Positions 1 to 7,548 are shown, counted from the stretch's first letter. The stretch: DNA of 33,681 bases from an uncultured Bacteroides sp. (GCA_905198575.1 CAJKDC010000018.1:1-33681); one strand, 5' to 3'. Made by a program: numbers and translations. Notes: generated by a model not told the origin, from the letters alone.

Positions 1-76
1 CCATGACGGGTACTGTCCCGTCCTTTTTCACTACCTGACGTTTGAGGTAGTAGATAACTGAAAATGTACTCTTCAT
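1..76 (-). CDS. Tyrosine recombinase/integrase, N-terminal fragment (runs off the left edge)
   Basis: Read on the minus strand, an ATG at 76 opens a frame that continues to the window edge and gives about 25 residues starting MKSTFSVIYYLKRQVVKK, followed by DGTVPVMG. This matches the start of the Arm DNA-binding domain of Bacteroides tyrosine integrases (Arm_DNA-bind_5 type), whose members usually begin MKSTF and carry a Lys-rich stretch and then K-x-G-x-x-P-[IV]-M. Such enzymes integrate and excise conjugative transposons and mobilizable elements. The catalytic domain (R...HxxR...Y) would lie to the left and cannot be checked. A TAATTTTG -7 element lies 22 bp upstream, so the gene looks expressed rather than a random remnant. 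The family call is good; whether the full gene is intact is unknown. Confidence 0.8.
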   Translation of the reverse strand, partial: MKSTFSVIYYLKRQVVKKDGTVPVM

Positions 77-97
77 CGTCCTTAATTTTTTTAGGTT

Positions 98-105
98 CAA
101 AATTA
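98..105 (-). promoter_or_regulatory. Promoter -7 element of the integrase gene
   Basis: On the minus strand the sequence reads TAATTTTG, an exact match to the Bacteroides -7 consensus TAnnTTTG. It would start transcription near position 91, about 15 nt before the integrase ATG. No TTTG lies at the expected -33 spacing, so the assignment rests on one element. Confidence 0.5.
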
Positions 106-181
106 GTCGGTGAAGAATCCTTCGTCAGTACGCAAAACACGGAGGAACGACGCAATCTTTTTCCGTAACCGGATTTGTTGC

Positions 182-201
182 GTGAGTTGTCGGTAACTCA
201 C
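182..201. repeat. 7-bp inverted repeat upstream of the integrase
   Basis: GTGAGTT at 182-188 pairs perfectly with AACTCAC at 195-201 around a 6-nt centre. No T-run follows, so it is not a terminator. Its place between the integrase gene and the presumed crossover site would suit an integrase or excision-factor binding site, but a chance occurrence is possible. Confidence 0.4.
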
Positions 202-363
202 TATATCACAATGCCTTGTTTTGCCATTCGCACCCATTTTGTTACCTATATGGTGTGGTTACGAACAAGTAACGTAGCGACGTCTTGACTTGGCTTCGGC
301 AAGGATTATGGTGGCGTTGGAAATAATCGGCAGCTTAAATGAAACCTCTGTAAATCAAATCTA

Positions 364-406
364 TTACTACATTCTTCCGCATTCCACTTTTTTGTAGTAA
401 CTTTGT
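364..406. other. Candidate attachment (crossover) site in front of argF'
   Basis: The stretch ends in GTAACTTTGT (397-406), nine of ten bases of the GTAnnTTTGC core known for CTnDOT-family target sites. A 7-bp inverted repeat, TTACTAC at 364-370 and GTAGTAA at 394-400, surrounds a 23-bp centre. The same bases also form the -7 promoter element of argF', because Bacteroides -7 elements resemble this core; the match alone is therefore weak. The nearby integrase makes it worth listing. Confidence 0.3.
398..405 (+). promoter_or_regulatory. Promoter -7 element of argF'
   Basis: TAACTTTG matches the Bacteroides -7 consensus TAnnTTTG. Transcription would start near 412, giving a leader of about 25 nt before the ATG at 438. 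No clear TTTG sits at the -33 spacing; if a mobile element ended here, it would have replaced the native upstream sequence. Confidence 0.55.
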
Positions 407-437
407 ATCATTAAAATAATTAATATACATTTTACTT

Positions 438-1406
438 ATGAAAACTTATACAAATGTGTTTGATTTGGGAAACCTGAATCAAGCTTTGTCCGAGGCCTTC
501 GAAATAAAGAAAGACCGGTATAAATACGAACAGCTGGGTAAACATAAAACCTGTCTGCTGATTTTCTTTAACAACAGTTTGCGTACCCGCCTGAGTACTC
601 AGAAAGCAGCGCGTAATCTGGGTATGGATGTAATCGTTCTGGATGTTAACCAGGGAGCTTGGAAGCTGGAAACCGAACGTGGCGTTATCATGGACGGCGA
701 TAAAAGTGAACACCTGCTGGAAGCAATCCCGGTAATGGCATCATATTGCGATATCATTGGAGTACGTTCTTTTGCAAGATTCGAAAGCCGCGAAGATGAT
801 TATACTGAAAAAATATTGAATCAGTTTATTCAGTATTCAGGAAAGCCGGTATTCTCAATGGAAGCAGCAACAGGTCATCCGCTCCAGGCTTTTGCCGATT
901 TGATTACCATCGAAGAATATAAAAAGAAAGAACGTCCGAAAGTAGTCTTGACATGGGCACCACATCCTCGTGCTCTTCCACAGGCTGTTCCTAACTCTTT
1001 TGCTGATTTTATGAATGAAGCCGATGTCGATTTTGTCATTACTCACCCTGAAGGATATGAGTTGGACCCGAAATTCGTACGCGGTGCAAAGGTTGAGTAT
1101 GACCAGTGGAAGGCTTTCGAAGGCGCAGACTTTATTTATGCTAAGAACTGGGCTTGTCCGGGTGTTACCAATCCAGCCGACTATGGAAAGATTCTTTCTA
1201 AGGATATGGGATGGACTGTAGATACAGCACACATGGCAGTAACCAACAATGCTTTCTTTATGCACTGTCTGCCTGTCAGAAGAAACATGATTGTTACAGA
1301 TGATGTGATTGAGGCACCCACTTCGCTGGTTATTCCAGAAGCGGCCAACCGTGAAATCTCTGCAACTGTAGTATTGAAGCGAATGCTCGAAGGTTTGAAC
1401 AAATAA
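438..1406 (+). CDS. argF': N-succinylornithine carbamoyltransferase (ArgF')
   Basis: This 322-residue enzyme transfers the carbamoyl group of carbamoyl phosphate to an acylated ornithine, the transcarbamylase step of the Bacteroides arginine pathway, which uses N-succinyl intermediates. Visible motifs are SLRTR (47-51, carbamoyl-phosphate loop), HPLQ (147-150) and HCLPVRR (276-282). Length and sequence agree end to end with the Bacteroides fragilis SOTCase as I remember it. Residue 90, which decides acetyl (Glu) versus succinyl (Pro) substrate, is Ser here (GDKSEH). Published swaps of this residue to Ser, Pro, Ala or Val gave succinylornithine activity, so the succinyl substrate is the better call. 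The gene has its own -7 element and ends in a strong terminator. The related proline genes often next to argF' are not present in the window, possibly because an element is inserted upstream. Confidence 0.93.
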   Translation: MKTYTNVFDLGNLNQALSEAFEIKKDRYKYEQLGKHKTCLLIFFNNSLRTRLSTQKAARNLGMDVIVLDVNQGAWKLETERGVIMDGDKSEHLLEAIPVMASYCDIIGVRSFARFESREDDYTEKILNQFIQYSGKPVFSMEAATGHPLQAFADLITIEEYKKKERPKVVLTWAPHPRALPQAVPNSFADFMNEADVDFVITHPEGYELDPKFVRGAKVEYDQWKAFEGADFIYAKNWACPGVTNPADYGKILSKDMGWTVDTAHMAVTNNAFFMHCLPVRRNMIVTDDVIEAPTSLVIPEAANREISATVVLKRMLEGLNK

Positions 1407-1443
1407 AAAAAGAGATGAGTCATTGACTCATCTCTTTTTTTTT
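1405..1443. terminator. Bidirectional terminator between argF' and tRNA-Leu
   Basis: A near-perfect 12-bp hairpin (1411-1422 with 1424-1435, AGAGATGAGTCA/TGACTCATCTCT) is flanked by an A-run on the left and a T-run on the right. It can stop argF' on the plus strand and the tRNA transcript on the minus strand. Confidence 0.9.
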
Positions 1444-1444
1444 G

Positions 1445-1526
1445 TGCGCTTGATAGGACTCGAACCTACACGCCTCACGGCACCAGATCCTAAGTCTGGC
1501 GCGGCTACCAATTACGCCACAAGCGC
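1445..1526 (-). tRNA. tRNA-Leu, anticodon UAG
   Basis: The minus strand folds as a class II tRNA of 82 nt. The acceptor stem is GCGCTTG with CAAGCGC and discriminator A at 1445. The anticodon stem CCAGA/TCTGG encloses loop CTTAGGA, giving anticodon TAG, which reads CUN leucine codons. A variable arm (TGCCGTGAGGCGT region) and the T-loop GGTTCGAGTCC are present. CCA is not encoded, since ACAA follows the acceptor stem. A full -33/-7 promoter lies just upstream and the shared hairpin lies downstream. tRNA-Leu genes are known targets of NBU1-type elements; this copy looks intact at its 3' end. Confidence 0.96.
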
Positions 1527-1556
1527 ATCAGTCAGGATTTTTCCTTGATTCGAGTG

Positions 1557-1587
1557 CAAAGGTATGAATATTTTTTGAATCTGCAAA
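1557..1587 (-). promoter_or_regulatory. Promoter of tRNA-Leu
   Basis: On the minus strand, TTTG (1584-1587), a 19-bp spacer and TACCTTTG (1557-1564) match both parts of the Bacteroides sigma-ABfr consensus. Transcription would start near 1550, about 24 nt upstream of the mature tRNA. Confidence 0.85.
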
Positions 1588-1589
1588 TC

Positions 1590-2630
1590 TTATTCCGATT
1601 TTTTCAAAAAAATGCATGCTTCTTCTATAATTGTATCAATGCCTCGGGCATAGTCTTCAGTAGAAATATCCACTTTAATGTCCGGATCAATTCCAAATTC
1701 CAGTTGGTTCATTTCGGGGTCGAACATAGGACTTGCCGAAAAGCGGATGGACCATCCGTTAGGTATTTCGGAAGTAAACGGTAAACCGGAACCACCTCCT
1801 GTTTTATCTCCTATAACAGTAACAAGTGGCAGCTGTTTCATGGAATTTACGAAATCGTTGGTGGCACTGTAAGAACGTCGGTTTGTCAGGACAACCGCTT
1901 TCTTTTGCCATCTCACTCTGTCCATGGCCGGTTCCAGGTATACAGGCTTCGGTTCTGAAAAATCCTGGTGCCCAGGTCCTGTTTTATGGCTGATATATCC
2001 GGTAAGCACTTTTTCGTTGGTAAAACGGGCTGCGACTTTCTCTGCAGTTGTCAGGTTTCCTCCTCCGTTGTTTCGGACGTCAATGATTAGTCCGTCGCAT
2101 GTTTTCAAGTAATCCAGTGTCTGGTCCAGATTCCCTTCTCCTATACCGTTCGAAAAGCTGCTGATATAAATATAACCGATATTGTTTTCCAAAATCTGAT
2201 AAGTAAGGCCGGAGCTGATGATATAATCTTTTTTCAGATAGTTGCTTTGAAGGCTGTCACTGAAATTTCTGGGATAAGCATCGAACCATTCGCGATATTG
2301 TGATGTTTGCCAGGAACAGCTGAGGTTAACATGCCCGTCCTTCAGCTCGTTAACCATTTGCGAGAGAACTTCGAATAAATTCTTGCTGGACATTTCGGGC
2401 GTAATGCGCTGGCTATATTCCTGATATACTTTATTCCAGTCCAGCCCATATTCTTCGTGTTTGTAGTCCAAGAAACAATATTGCTGGTCAATGATTGTCC
2501 AAAGTGCTTCAAAATTACCGTAAGGGGTGTTTTCGAATACATCTTCTTTTACGCACGATGTCAATAGCGCGGCCAACAGAAAACTGCATACGAAGAAGTT
2601 CCTGATTTTATGACTGAATCTTTGTAGCAT
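1590..2630 (-). CDS. S41-family peptidase, lipoprotein
   Basis: This 346-residue protein starts with a lipoprotein signal (hydrophobic run, then LLTSC with the lipidated Cys at 26), so it should sit in the cell envelope. It shows S41 (C-terminal-processing/tricorn-like) features: the DGHVNL motif at 98-103, the core strand and loop LIIDVRNNGGGN (181-192), and a nucleophile region TNRRSYSATNDF (249-260), where Ser253 or Ser255 would be catalytic. A GDKTGGGSG loop (274-282) follows where Ctp enzymes carry the lysine. No PDZ domain is evident, as in many Bacteroides envelope S41 proteins. The gene starts 1 nt after the DUF3316 stop (TAA-T-ATG), so it is translated from the parC transcript. Substrate unknown. 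Confidence 0.85.
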   Translation of the reverse strand: MLQRFSHKIRNFFVCSFLLAALLTSCVKEDVFENTPYGNFEALWTIIDQQYCFLDYKHEEYGLDWNKVYQEYSQRITPEMSSKNLFEVLSQMVNELKDGHVNLSCSWQTSQYREWFDAYPRNFSDSLQSNYLKKDYIISSGLTYQILENNIGYIYISSFSNGIGEGNLDQTLDYLKTCDGLIIDVRNNGGGNLTTAEKVAARFTNEKVLTGYISHKTGPGHQDFSEPKPVYLEPAMDRVRWQKKAVVLTNRRSYSATNDFVNSMKQLPLVTVIGDKTGGGSGLPFTSEIPNGWSIRFSASPMFDPEMNQLEFGIDPDIKVDISTEDYARGIDTIIEEACIFLKKSE

Positions 2631-2631
2631 A

Positions 2632-3480
2632 TTAAAAAGGAGTTGAATAAGGAGACAAATGAACCTTGTTATTACTCTTCTTCATATAGAAGGTTTTTAC
2701 AAAGCCTATTAAGAAAGAGTGAGTAAAAGTATGGCTCTTTAGGTTGTTTACGTTTGCCTGTAGCAAATCGCACTGATATCCGGTACGGAGCGTAAATTTC
2801 CGGATAGGAATATCTACCGTGAACAATTGCTTTAAGCTAGGCTGATTATGCAAGGATGTGAACAAGACATTCCTTCCACCATGTTTTAGCGAGAAGATTT
2901 CGTAATAAGACTCTCCATATTCAGGTGAAAACATGATACCCATGAATGGAGCATTGACTTGATAACGCAGCGTCAGCGGAAAATCCTTGATACTGATTTT
3001 ATAGATAGCCATGGCTGAGGCCATCAGGTTAAAATAAGCTTTGGCCTGAGCTGGATTATTGGAGTTCCGGCTGTTATATAAAAAACCGATATTTAAATCG
3101 GTGGCAGGGCCTACCAGAATCTTCAATGCAGGCGATACTAGGAACTGATAATGCAGTGCATAACTCCAGTTGACCAGCCCGTATAGCATTGTGCCGGTTT
3201 TTGCCAGATTATCGGCATAAGAAATATTGGCTTGCAGCCAGTTCTGTGCAGAGATACGCCCATCCATCCATTGAGTGAGCCGCATATTTTCCCGGATAAT
3301 TCTGATATCCGGTCCTTTATATTCTATCGGTGAAAGATAGGTATCCAGAATACGGCTTTGCCCAACCCCAATCATGGTAGAACGCACGGTATAAGGATGA
3401 GTATCTGACTCTTGCGCTCCTATTAATACGGGCACAAGAATCAGAAAGAATAGTATAACAATGTGAGTATATTTTTTCAT
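2632..3480 (-). CDS. DUF3316 family envelope protein
   Basis: A 282-residue protein beginning MKKYTHIVILFFLILVPVL with a signal peptide ending at GAQ. The rest is rich in alternating hydrophobic residues and aromatics with repeated short strands (for example VNWSYALHYQFLV and FPLTLRYQVNAPFMGIMF), which suggests an outer-membrane beta-barrel. I recognise it as DUF3316, a Bacteroidales family often found beside topoisomerase subunit A genes; its function is not known. I chose the ATG at 3480, 1 nt after the parC stop, over the ATG at 3492 inside parC, because it gives a normal signal peptide and the same 1-nt spacing as the next junction. Confidence 0.75.
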   Translation of the reverse strand: MKKYTHIVILFFLILVPVLIGAQESDTHPYTVRSTMIGVGQSRILDTYLSPIEYKGPDIRIIRENMRLTQWMDGRISAQNWLQANISYADNLAKTGTMLYGLVNWSYALHYQFLVSPALKILVGPATDLNIGFLYNSRNSNNPAQAKAYFNLMASAMAIYKISIKDFPLTLRYQVNAPFMGIMFSPEYGESYYEIFSLKHGGRNVLFTSLHNQPSLKQLFTVDIPIRKFTLRTGYQCDLLQANVNNLKSHTFTHSFLIGFVKTFYMKKSNNKVHLSPYSTPF

Positions 3481-3481
3481 G

Positions 3482-6100
3482 TTATGCTTCAAAAAGATTC
3501 ATCTGGCCATTTTCTTCGGTTGGTTGCACCATTTCGTCCTGCTCTTCAGCGTCCTGTGCCTGATTATCCGGTTTTTCTTCATGGCGTGTAGGCTCCAGTT
3601 CCTGTATGGACTCAACGTCAAAAGTTGTCAGGCGTTTACCTTTTGCCTTGTAACTTTTTGTACCGATAAAGTCGGCTGCTTCAATTACCAGTGCTTCTCT
3701 GAAGCTGTCTTTTCCACCGAAATTAACCTGTAGTCTCGGGTATGCTTCATCAGTAAGCAGAATCAGTCGGTTGTTTTTGTTTTCTCCCAGGTAATTCTGC
3801 TTTTTGGCACTTTGTTCGAAGGTGAACCGTTTGATATACGGATACCCCTGCTGGTCCTCATCGTACAGCACGGCAGTCCAAACCTTATCCGGATCAAATT
3901 TTTCAATTTGGCGGATTCCCGGATCATAGTGATTGTTCAAGTCAAAGTCGGTGGTATAGAATTCACCGTTCTCCTGTATAATCAGGATGCTTTCATCACT
4001 ATGGAATTCGTCCAGATAGTTGCCTCTGCCATCGTAGTTCAGTCGGAGTACATCAGGATCGAACCAGACCTTTCTTCCTCCCAGTGTAGATCCGCCACGC
4101 TGTTTAAGTGTAATCTTGTGTACTTCGTATTTGGTAAGCAGGTTACCCATCGACTGACGTCCTTTGATGTTTATATCGCTGAAGTCTTTTTCAAAAATCA
4201 GCTTTTTGATTCTAGGGTTCGGCCGTAAGGTTACCTTGATGATTTCTGCTTCGCCGTTCGGGTTTGCCGTGAAATAAACAATCTTCGAGCCTGGGTTTCC
4301 TTGTGTCACATCATATTCCCTGTCGCGAGTCATAGAGGTGATGTTGAAACGCTTGATATAGTGGAAGCCCTCTTTACCGTCGCGGTAAATCACATTGTAG
4401 ATTGTTCGCTTGTCGTTCTTTTTGAAGACGTTGACATACAACACGTTTTTACCGACAAACATCTTGTCTTGTACGCGTACAATCTTGTATTTTCCGTCTT
4501 TGTAGAAAATCACAATGTCGTCAATATCCGAGCAGTTACAGATAAACTCATCTTTTTTCAAGCCGGTACCGATAAATCCATCCTCACGATTGATATATAA
4601 TTTTTCGTTCGCTTCAGCAACCTTCGTAGCCACGATGGTATCAAAACTGCGTATTTCAGTCCGTCGTGGGTAGTCTTTCCCGTATTTGTCTTTCAGCGAC
4701 TGGTACCAGCTGATGGTATAGTCCACAATATGAGCAAGCTTGTCGTCTATTTCCTTTATCTCTTCCTTCAGGCGGGCAATGTATTCATCGGCTTTATCCT
4801 TGTTGAATTTCAAGATACGTGCCATTTTTATTTCCATCAACTTCAGAATATCCTCCTTGGAAACTTCGCGCACAAACTGTGGGTAGTAAGGAGTCAGCCT
4901 CATGTCGATATGTTCACAGGCTACATCCATTGACTCTGCCTGCTCAAACTGTTTGTCCTTATAGATCCGTTCTTCGATGAAAATCTTTTCAAGCGATGCA
5001 AAATGCAGCGTTTCAAGCGTTTCTGCCCGTTGGATATTTAGTTCCTGCCGCAGTAACGAAAGTGTATTGTCGGCCGACTTTTTCAAGACTGCACTTACAT
5101 TCAGGAAGTGAGGCTTCTTTTCGTCGATTACACAGCAGTTGGGTGATATATTTACTTCACAGTCAGTAAAGGCATACAGTGCATCCAGTGTTTTGTCCGA
5201 CGATGTTCCCGGTGATAAGTGTACCAGAATCTCTACCTTGTCTGCTGTATTGTCATCCACTTTCCGGATTTTAATTTTCCCTTTTTCCAGCGCTTTAAGA
5301 ATAGAGTCAATCAGTGAGGACGTTGTTTTCCCGTAAGGAATTTCACTGATGCAAAGCGTTTTGTTGTCCAGTTTCGTTATTTTGGCACGTACACGTACCA
5401 GTCCGCCACGCTCTCCATCGTTGTAGCGCGATACATCAATCGAACCACCCGTCTGGAAGTCCGGATACAGATGAAACTCTTCGCCTTTTAAGTAGGCAAT
5501 AGAAGCATCACACAACTCGTTGAAGTTATGCGGTAATATTTTCGATGACAATCCTACGGCAATACCTTCTACTCCCTGAGCGAGGAGGAGTGGAAATTTT
5601 ACGGGTAAAGTGATAGGCTCTTTGTTTCTTCCATCGTAGGATGATTGCCATTCGGTTGTTTTCGGGTTGAAAACTACGTCCAGCGCAAACTTGGAAAGAC
5701 GCGCTTCGATGTATCGGGGAGCTGCAGCGCTGTCGCCTGTAAGAATATTTCCCCAGTTTCCCTGGCAGTCAATAAGTAAGTCCTTTTGTCCAAGCTGTAC
5801 CAATGCATCTCCGATAGAAGCATCACCATGCGGATGGAACTGCATGGTATGTCCTACAATGTTAGCCACTTTATTGTAACGTCCGTCATCCAGTCTTTTC
5901 ATCGAGTGAAGAATACGGCGTTGTACGGGTTTCAGTCCGTCGTTGATATGCGGAACGGCACGTTCTAGGATTACATATGATGCATAATCCAGAAACCAGT
6001 TCTGGTACATGCCGCTTAGTTGATGTTTAACTGCTTCGTCCTTGCTGTTTACCGGTTTATAGTCCGAGTGTTCTTCTTTGTCAAATTTTTCTTCGCTCAT
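3482..6100 (-). CDS. parC: DNA topoisomerase IV subunit A
   Basis: An 872-residue type IIA topoisomerase A subunit that cuts and rejoins DNA to decatenate chromosomes with ParE. The catalytic tyrosine is Tyr130 in the AAAPRYIEAR motif. The quinolone region reads HPHGDASIGD (89-98): the position of the usual drug-contact Ser (E. coli ParC Ser80) is Ala94, while the acidic residue is Asp98. A long coiled coil lies around residues 420-470 and a C-terminal propeller-like domain follows, with only a partial GyrA box (QRGG near 667), which favours topo IV over gyrase. The tail is acidic and disordered and ends QMNLFEA, resembling a sliding-clamp binding motif. parE is not adjacent. First gene of the unit with DUF3316 and the S41 protease; a -7 element lies just upstream. 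Confidence 0.9.
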   Translation of the reverse strand: MSEEKFDKEEHSDYKPVNSKDEAVKHQLSGMYQNWFLDYASYVILERAVPHINDGLKPVQRRILHSMKRLDDGRYNKVANIVGHTMQFHPHGDASIGDALVQLGQKDLLIDCQGNWGNILTGDSAAAPRYIEARLSKFALDVVFNPKTTEWQSSYDGRNKEPITLPVKFPLLLAQGVEGIAVGLSSKILPHNFNELCDASIAYLKGEEFHLYPDFQTGGSIDVSRYNDGERGGLVRVRAKITKLDNKTLCISEIPYGKTTSSLIDSILKALEKGKIKIRKVDDNTADKVEILVHLSPGTSSDKTLDALYAFTDCEVNISPNCCVIDEKKPHFLNVSAVLKKSADNTLSLLRQELNIQRAETLETLHFASLEKIFIEERIYKDKQFEQAESMDVACEHIDMRLTPYYPQFVREVSKEDILKLMEIKMARILKFNKDKADEYIARLKEEIKEIDDKLAHIVDYTISWYQSLKDKYGKDYPRRTEIRSFDTIVATKVAEANEKLYINREDGFIGTGLKKDEFICNCSDIDDIVIFYKDGKYKIVRVQDKMFVGKNVLYVNVFKKNDKRTIYNVIYRDGKEGFHYIKRFNITSMTRDREYDVTQGNPGSKIVYFTANPNGEAEIIKVTLRPNPRIKKLIFEKDFSDINIKGRQSMGNLLTKYEVHKITLKQRGGSTLGGRKVWFDPDVLRLNYDGRGNYLDEFHSDESILIIQENGEFYTTDFDLNNHYDPGIRQIEKFDPDKVWTAVLYDEDQQGYPYIKRFTFEQSAKKQNYLGENKNNRLILLTDEAYPRLQVNFGGKDSFREALVIEAADFIGTKSYKAKGKRLTTFDVESIQELEPTRHEEKPDNQAQDAEEQDEMVQPTEENGQMNLFEA

Positions 6101-6120
6101 ACATTAATATAATATAGGGA

Positions 6121-6128
6121 CAAAATTA
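6121..6128 (-). promoter_or_regulatory. Promoter -7 element of parC
   Basis: The minus strand reads TAATTTTG, an exact TAnnTTTG match 20 bp upstream of the parC ATG. Transcription would start near 6114. No -33 TTTG at the usual spacing. Confidence 0.5.
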
Positions 6129-6141
6129 CGAAAATCTTTTG

Positions 6142-6160
6142 AACGTCAGCGCATGACGTT
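6142..6160. repeat. 7-bp inverted repeat between the MATE gene and parC
   Basis: AACGTCA (6142-6148) and TGACGTT (6154-6160) form a perfect stem with a 5-nt loop, directly after the MATE stop and before the parC -7 element. No T-run follows on either strand, so it is at best a weak terminator; it could instead be a repressor site for the parC promoter. Confidence 0.4.
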
Positions 6161-6172
6161 TGTAAAATCAAT

Positions 6173-7522
6173 TCATTTTCTGAATGATTTTAGTATAGGT
6201 ACTGTTAGCGGGATAGCCAGCAGAAAAGAGCATAAATCGGCTGCAGCCTGACACATCTCAACACCTTGCAGTCCTAAAAAATAGGGCAGAATCAGGATGA
6301 AAGGGATAAAGAACAATCCTTGGCGTGCCGAGGATAAAATAACAGCCTGCACAGGTTTGCGTATGGTTTGTAACAGCATGTTACACAAAATAACCCAGGC
6401 ACCCAACGGCAGGGTAATGAGCTGCCAGCGTAAGGCACGGGCACCTATTTCGATTACATGTATGTCGTCTTTACGGAACCAGGTTACTATTTCAGGAGCA
6501 TAAATATATCCAATTATGGAGCAAAGCGTCAGGAAGACAATTCCGGTTTTTACGCAGTACCAAAATCCTTCGCGTACTCTCCGGTAAAATCCTGCTCCAT
6601 AATTGAAACCGCAGACTGGCTGGAATCCTTGTCCGAAACCAATGACAAACGAGTTTATGAACATGCAGATACGTGTGACAATCGACATGCCTGCAATAGC
6701 AGCATCGCCATATACACCTGCCGAAACGTTGAGCAGAATGGTGGCCAGACTGGCCAGTCCCTGCCGGCATAGGGAGGGACTTCCACCGTAAACAATTTCT
6801 TTCAGTAAGGCCGGAGTAGGGGAAAAGTGTTTAAACCGGATACGGATGTTTGTTCCTCTGCTGTCCAGATACAGCAATAACAGGAAACTGCAAACCTGGC
6901 TGGCCAGTGTGGCAATGGCAGCTCCCTTGATACCCATATCGAATGTAAAAATAAGAAGTGGGTCTAAAGCTATGTTCAGAATTGCTCCCAGTCCGATACC
7001 GAACATGGCATAGATGGCATTCCCCTGAAAACGCATCTGGTTATTCAGTACCAGCGACGAGGCCATGAAAGGAGCTCCCAGTAGGATAATACCCAGATAA
7101 GTTTCTGTATAGGGCTGTATTGTGGGAGTTGAACCCAGCATGCTGGAAATGGGAGTAAGAAAAAACAGCCCAATGACGGTTACTGCTATACCTACCAGGA
7201 ATGCACAGAAAAAACCGGTCGCTGCCATTTTTTCGGCATTTTCGTAGTCCTGTGCTCCCAGACGGCGCGAAATATAATTTCCGGAACCGTGGCCGCAGAA
7301 AAAGCCCAGGGCCTGAATGATAGCCATCACAGAAAAGGAAATTCCCACAGCTGCAGTCGACTGTGTGTTTATCTGGCCCACAAAATAAGTATCGGCCATG
7401 ACATAAAAAGAAGTGATGAGCATGCTGATAATGGTGGGTATGGCCAGTTTCCTGATCAGACTTGGAACAGGAGCGGTAGTCATCAAGGTAAATTTTGATT
7501 TCTGGTTTGTATTCATCGGCAT
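6173..7522 (-). CDS. MATE family efflux transporter
   Basis: A 449-residue membrane protein with about 12 hydrophobic segments in two similar halves, the MATE fold. These inner-membrane pumps export drugs or metabolites in exchange for Na+ or H+. Typical sequence includes the N-terminal LIRKLAIPTIISMLITSFY and MADTYFVGQI segments and, in the second half, VIGFGQGFQPVCGFNYGAG, the conserved quinolone-pump-like GxGxxFQPxxGxNYGA motif. The length is normal. The ATG at 7522 is taken as the start; a second ATG two codons later (7516) is equally possible. It has its own -7 element and is divergent from glyS. Substrate cannot be read from sequence. Confidence 0.9.
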   Translation of the reverse strand: MPMNTNQKSKFTLMTTAPVPSLIRKLAIPTIISMLITSFYVMADTYFVGQINTQSTAAVGISFSVMAIIQALGFFCGHGSGNYISRRLGAQDYENAEKMAATGFFCAFLVGIAVTVIGLFFLTPISSMLGSTPTIQPYTETYLGIILLGAPFMASSLVLNNQMRFQGNAIYAMFGIGLGAILNIALDPLLIFTFDMGIKGAAIATLASQVCSFLLLLYLDSRGTNIRIRFKHFSPTPALLKEIVYGGSPSLCRQGLASLATILLNVSAGVYGDAAIAGMSIVTRICMFINSFVIGFGQGFQPVCGFNYGAGFYRRVREGFWYCVKTGIVFLTLCSIIGYIYAPEIVTWFRKDDIHVIEIGARALRWQLITLPLGAWVILCNMLLQTIRKPVQAVILSSARQGLFFIPFILILPYFLGLQGVEMCQAAADLCSFLLAIPLTVPILKSFRK

Positions 7523-7548
7523 ACAATTTTAGAAAGCGGAATATCCTA

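Larger units (their letters stand above)
77..393. other. Non-coding region between the integrase gene and the argF' promoter; probable end of a mobile element
   Basis: No convincing reading frame is present on either strand. It holds the integrase promoter and a 7-bp inverted repeat (182-188 with 195-201, GTGAGTT/AACTCAC, 6-nt loop). The spacing of a few hundred bp between an integrase start and the recombination site, with the gene reading away from that site, is the usual layout at the end of Bacteroides integrative elements, where arm-type integrase sites lie. That it is element DNA is inference; the exact border is not visible without the uninterrupted chromosome. Confidence 0.45.

Noticed and set aside
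5..22. Inverted repeat GACGGG/CCCGTC at the left end
   Set aside because: It lies within the integrase coding frame and has no T-run; most likely a codon-level coincidence.
1445..1526. tRNA-Leu as integration site of the integrase at the left edge
   Set aside because: The tRNA is complete, is more than 1.3 kb from the integrase with argF' between them, and shows no repeat of its 3' end in the window.
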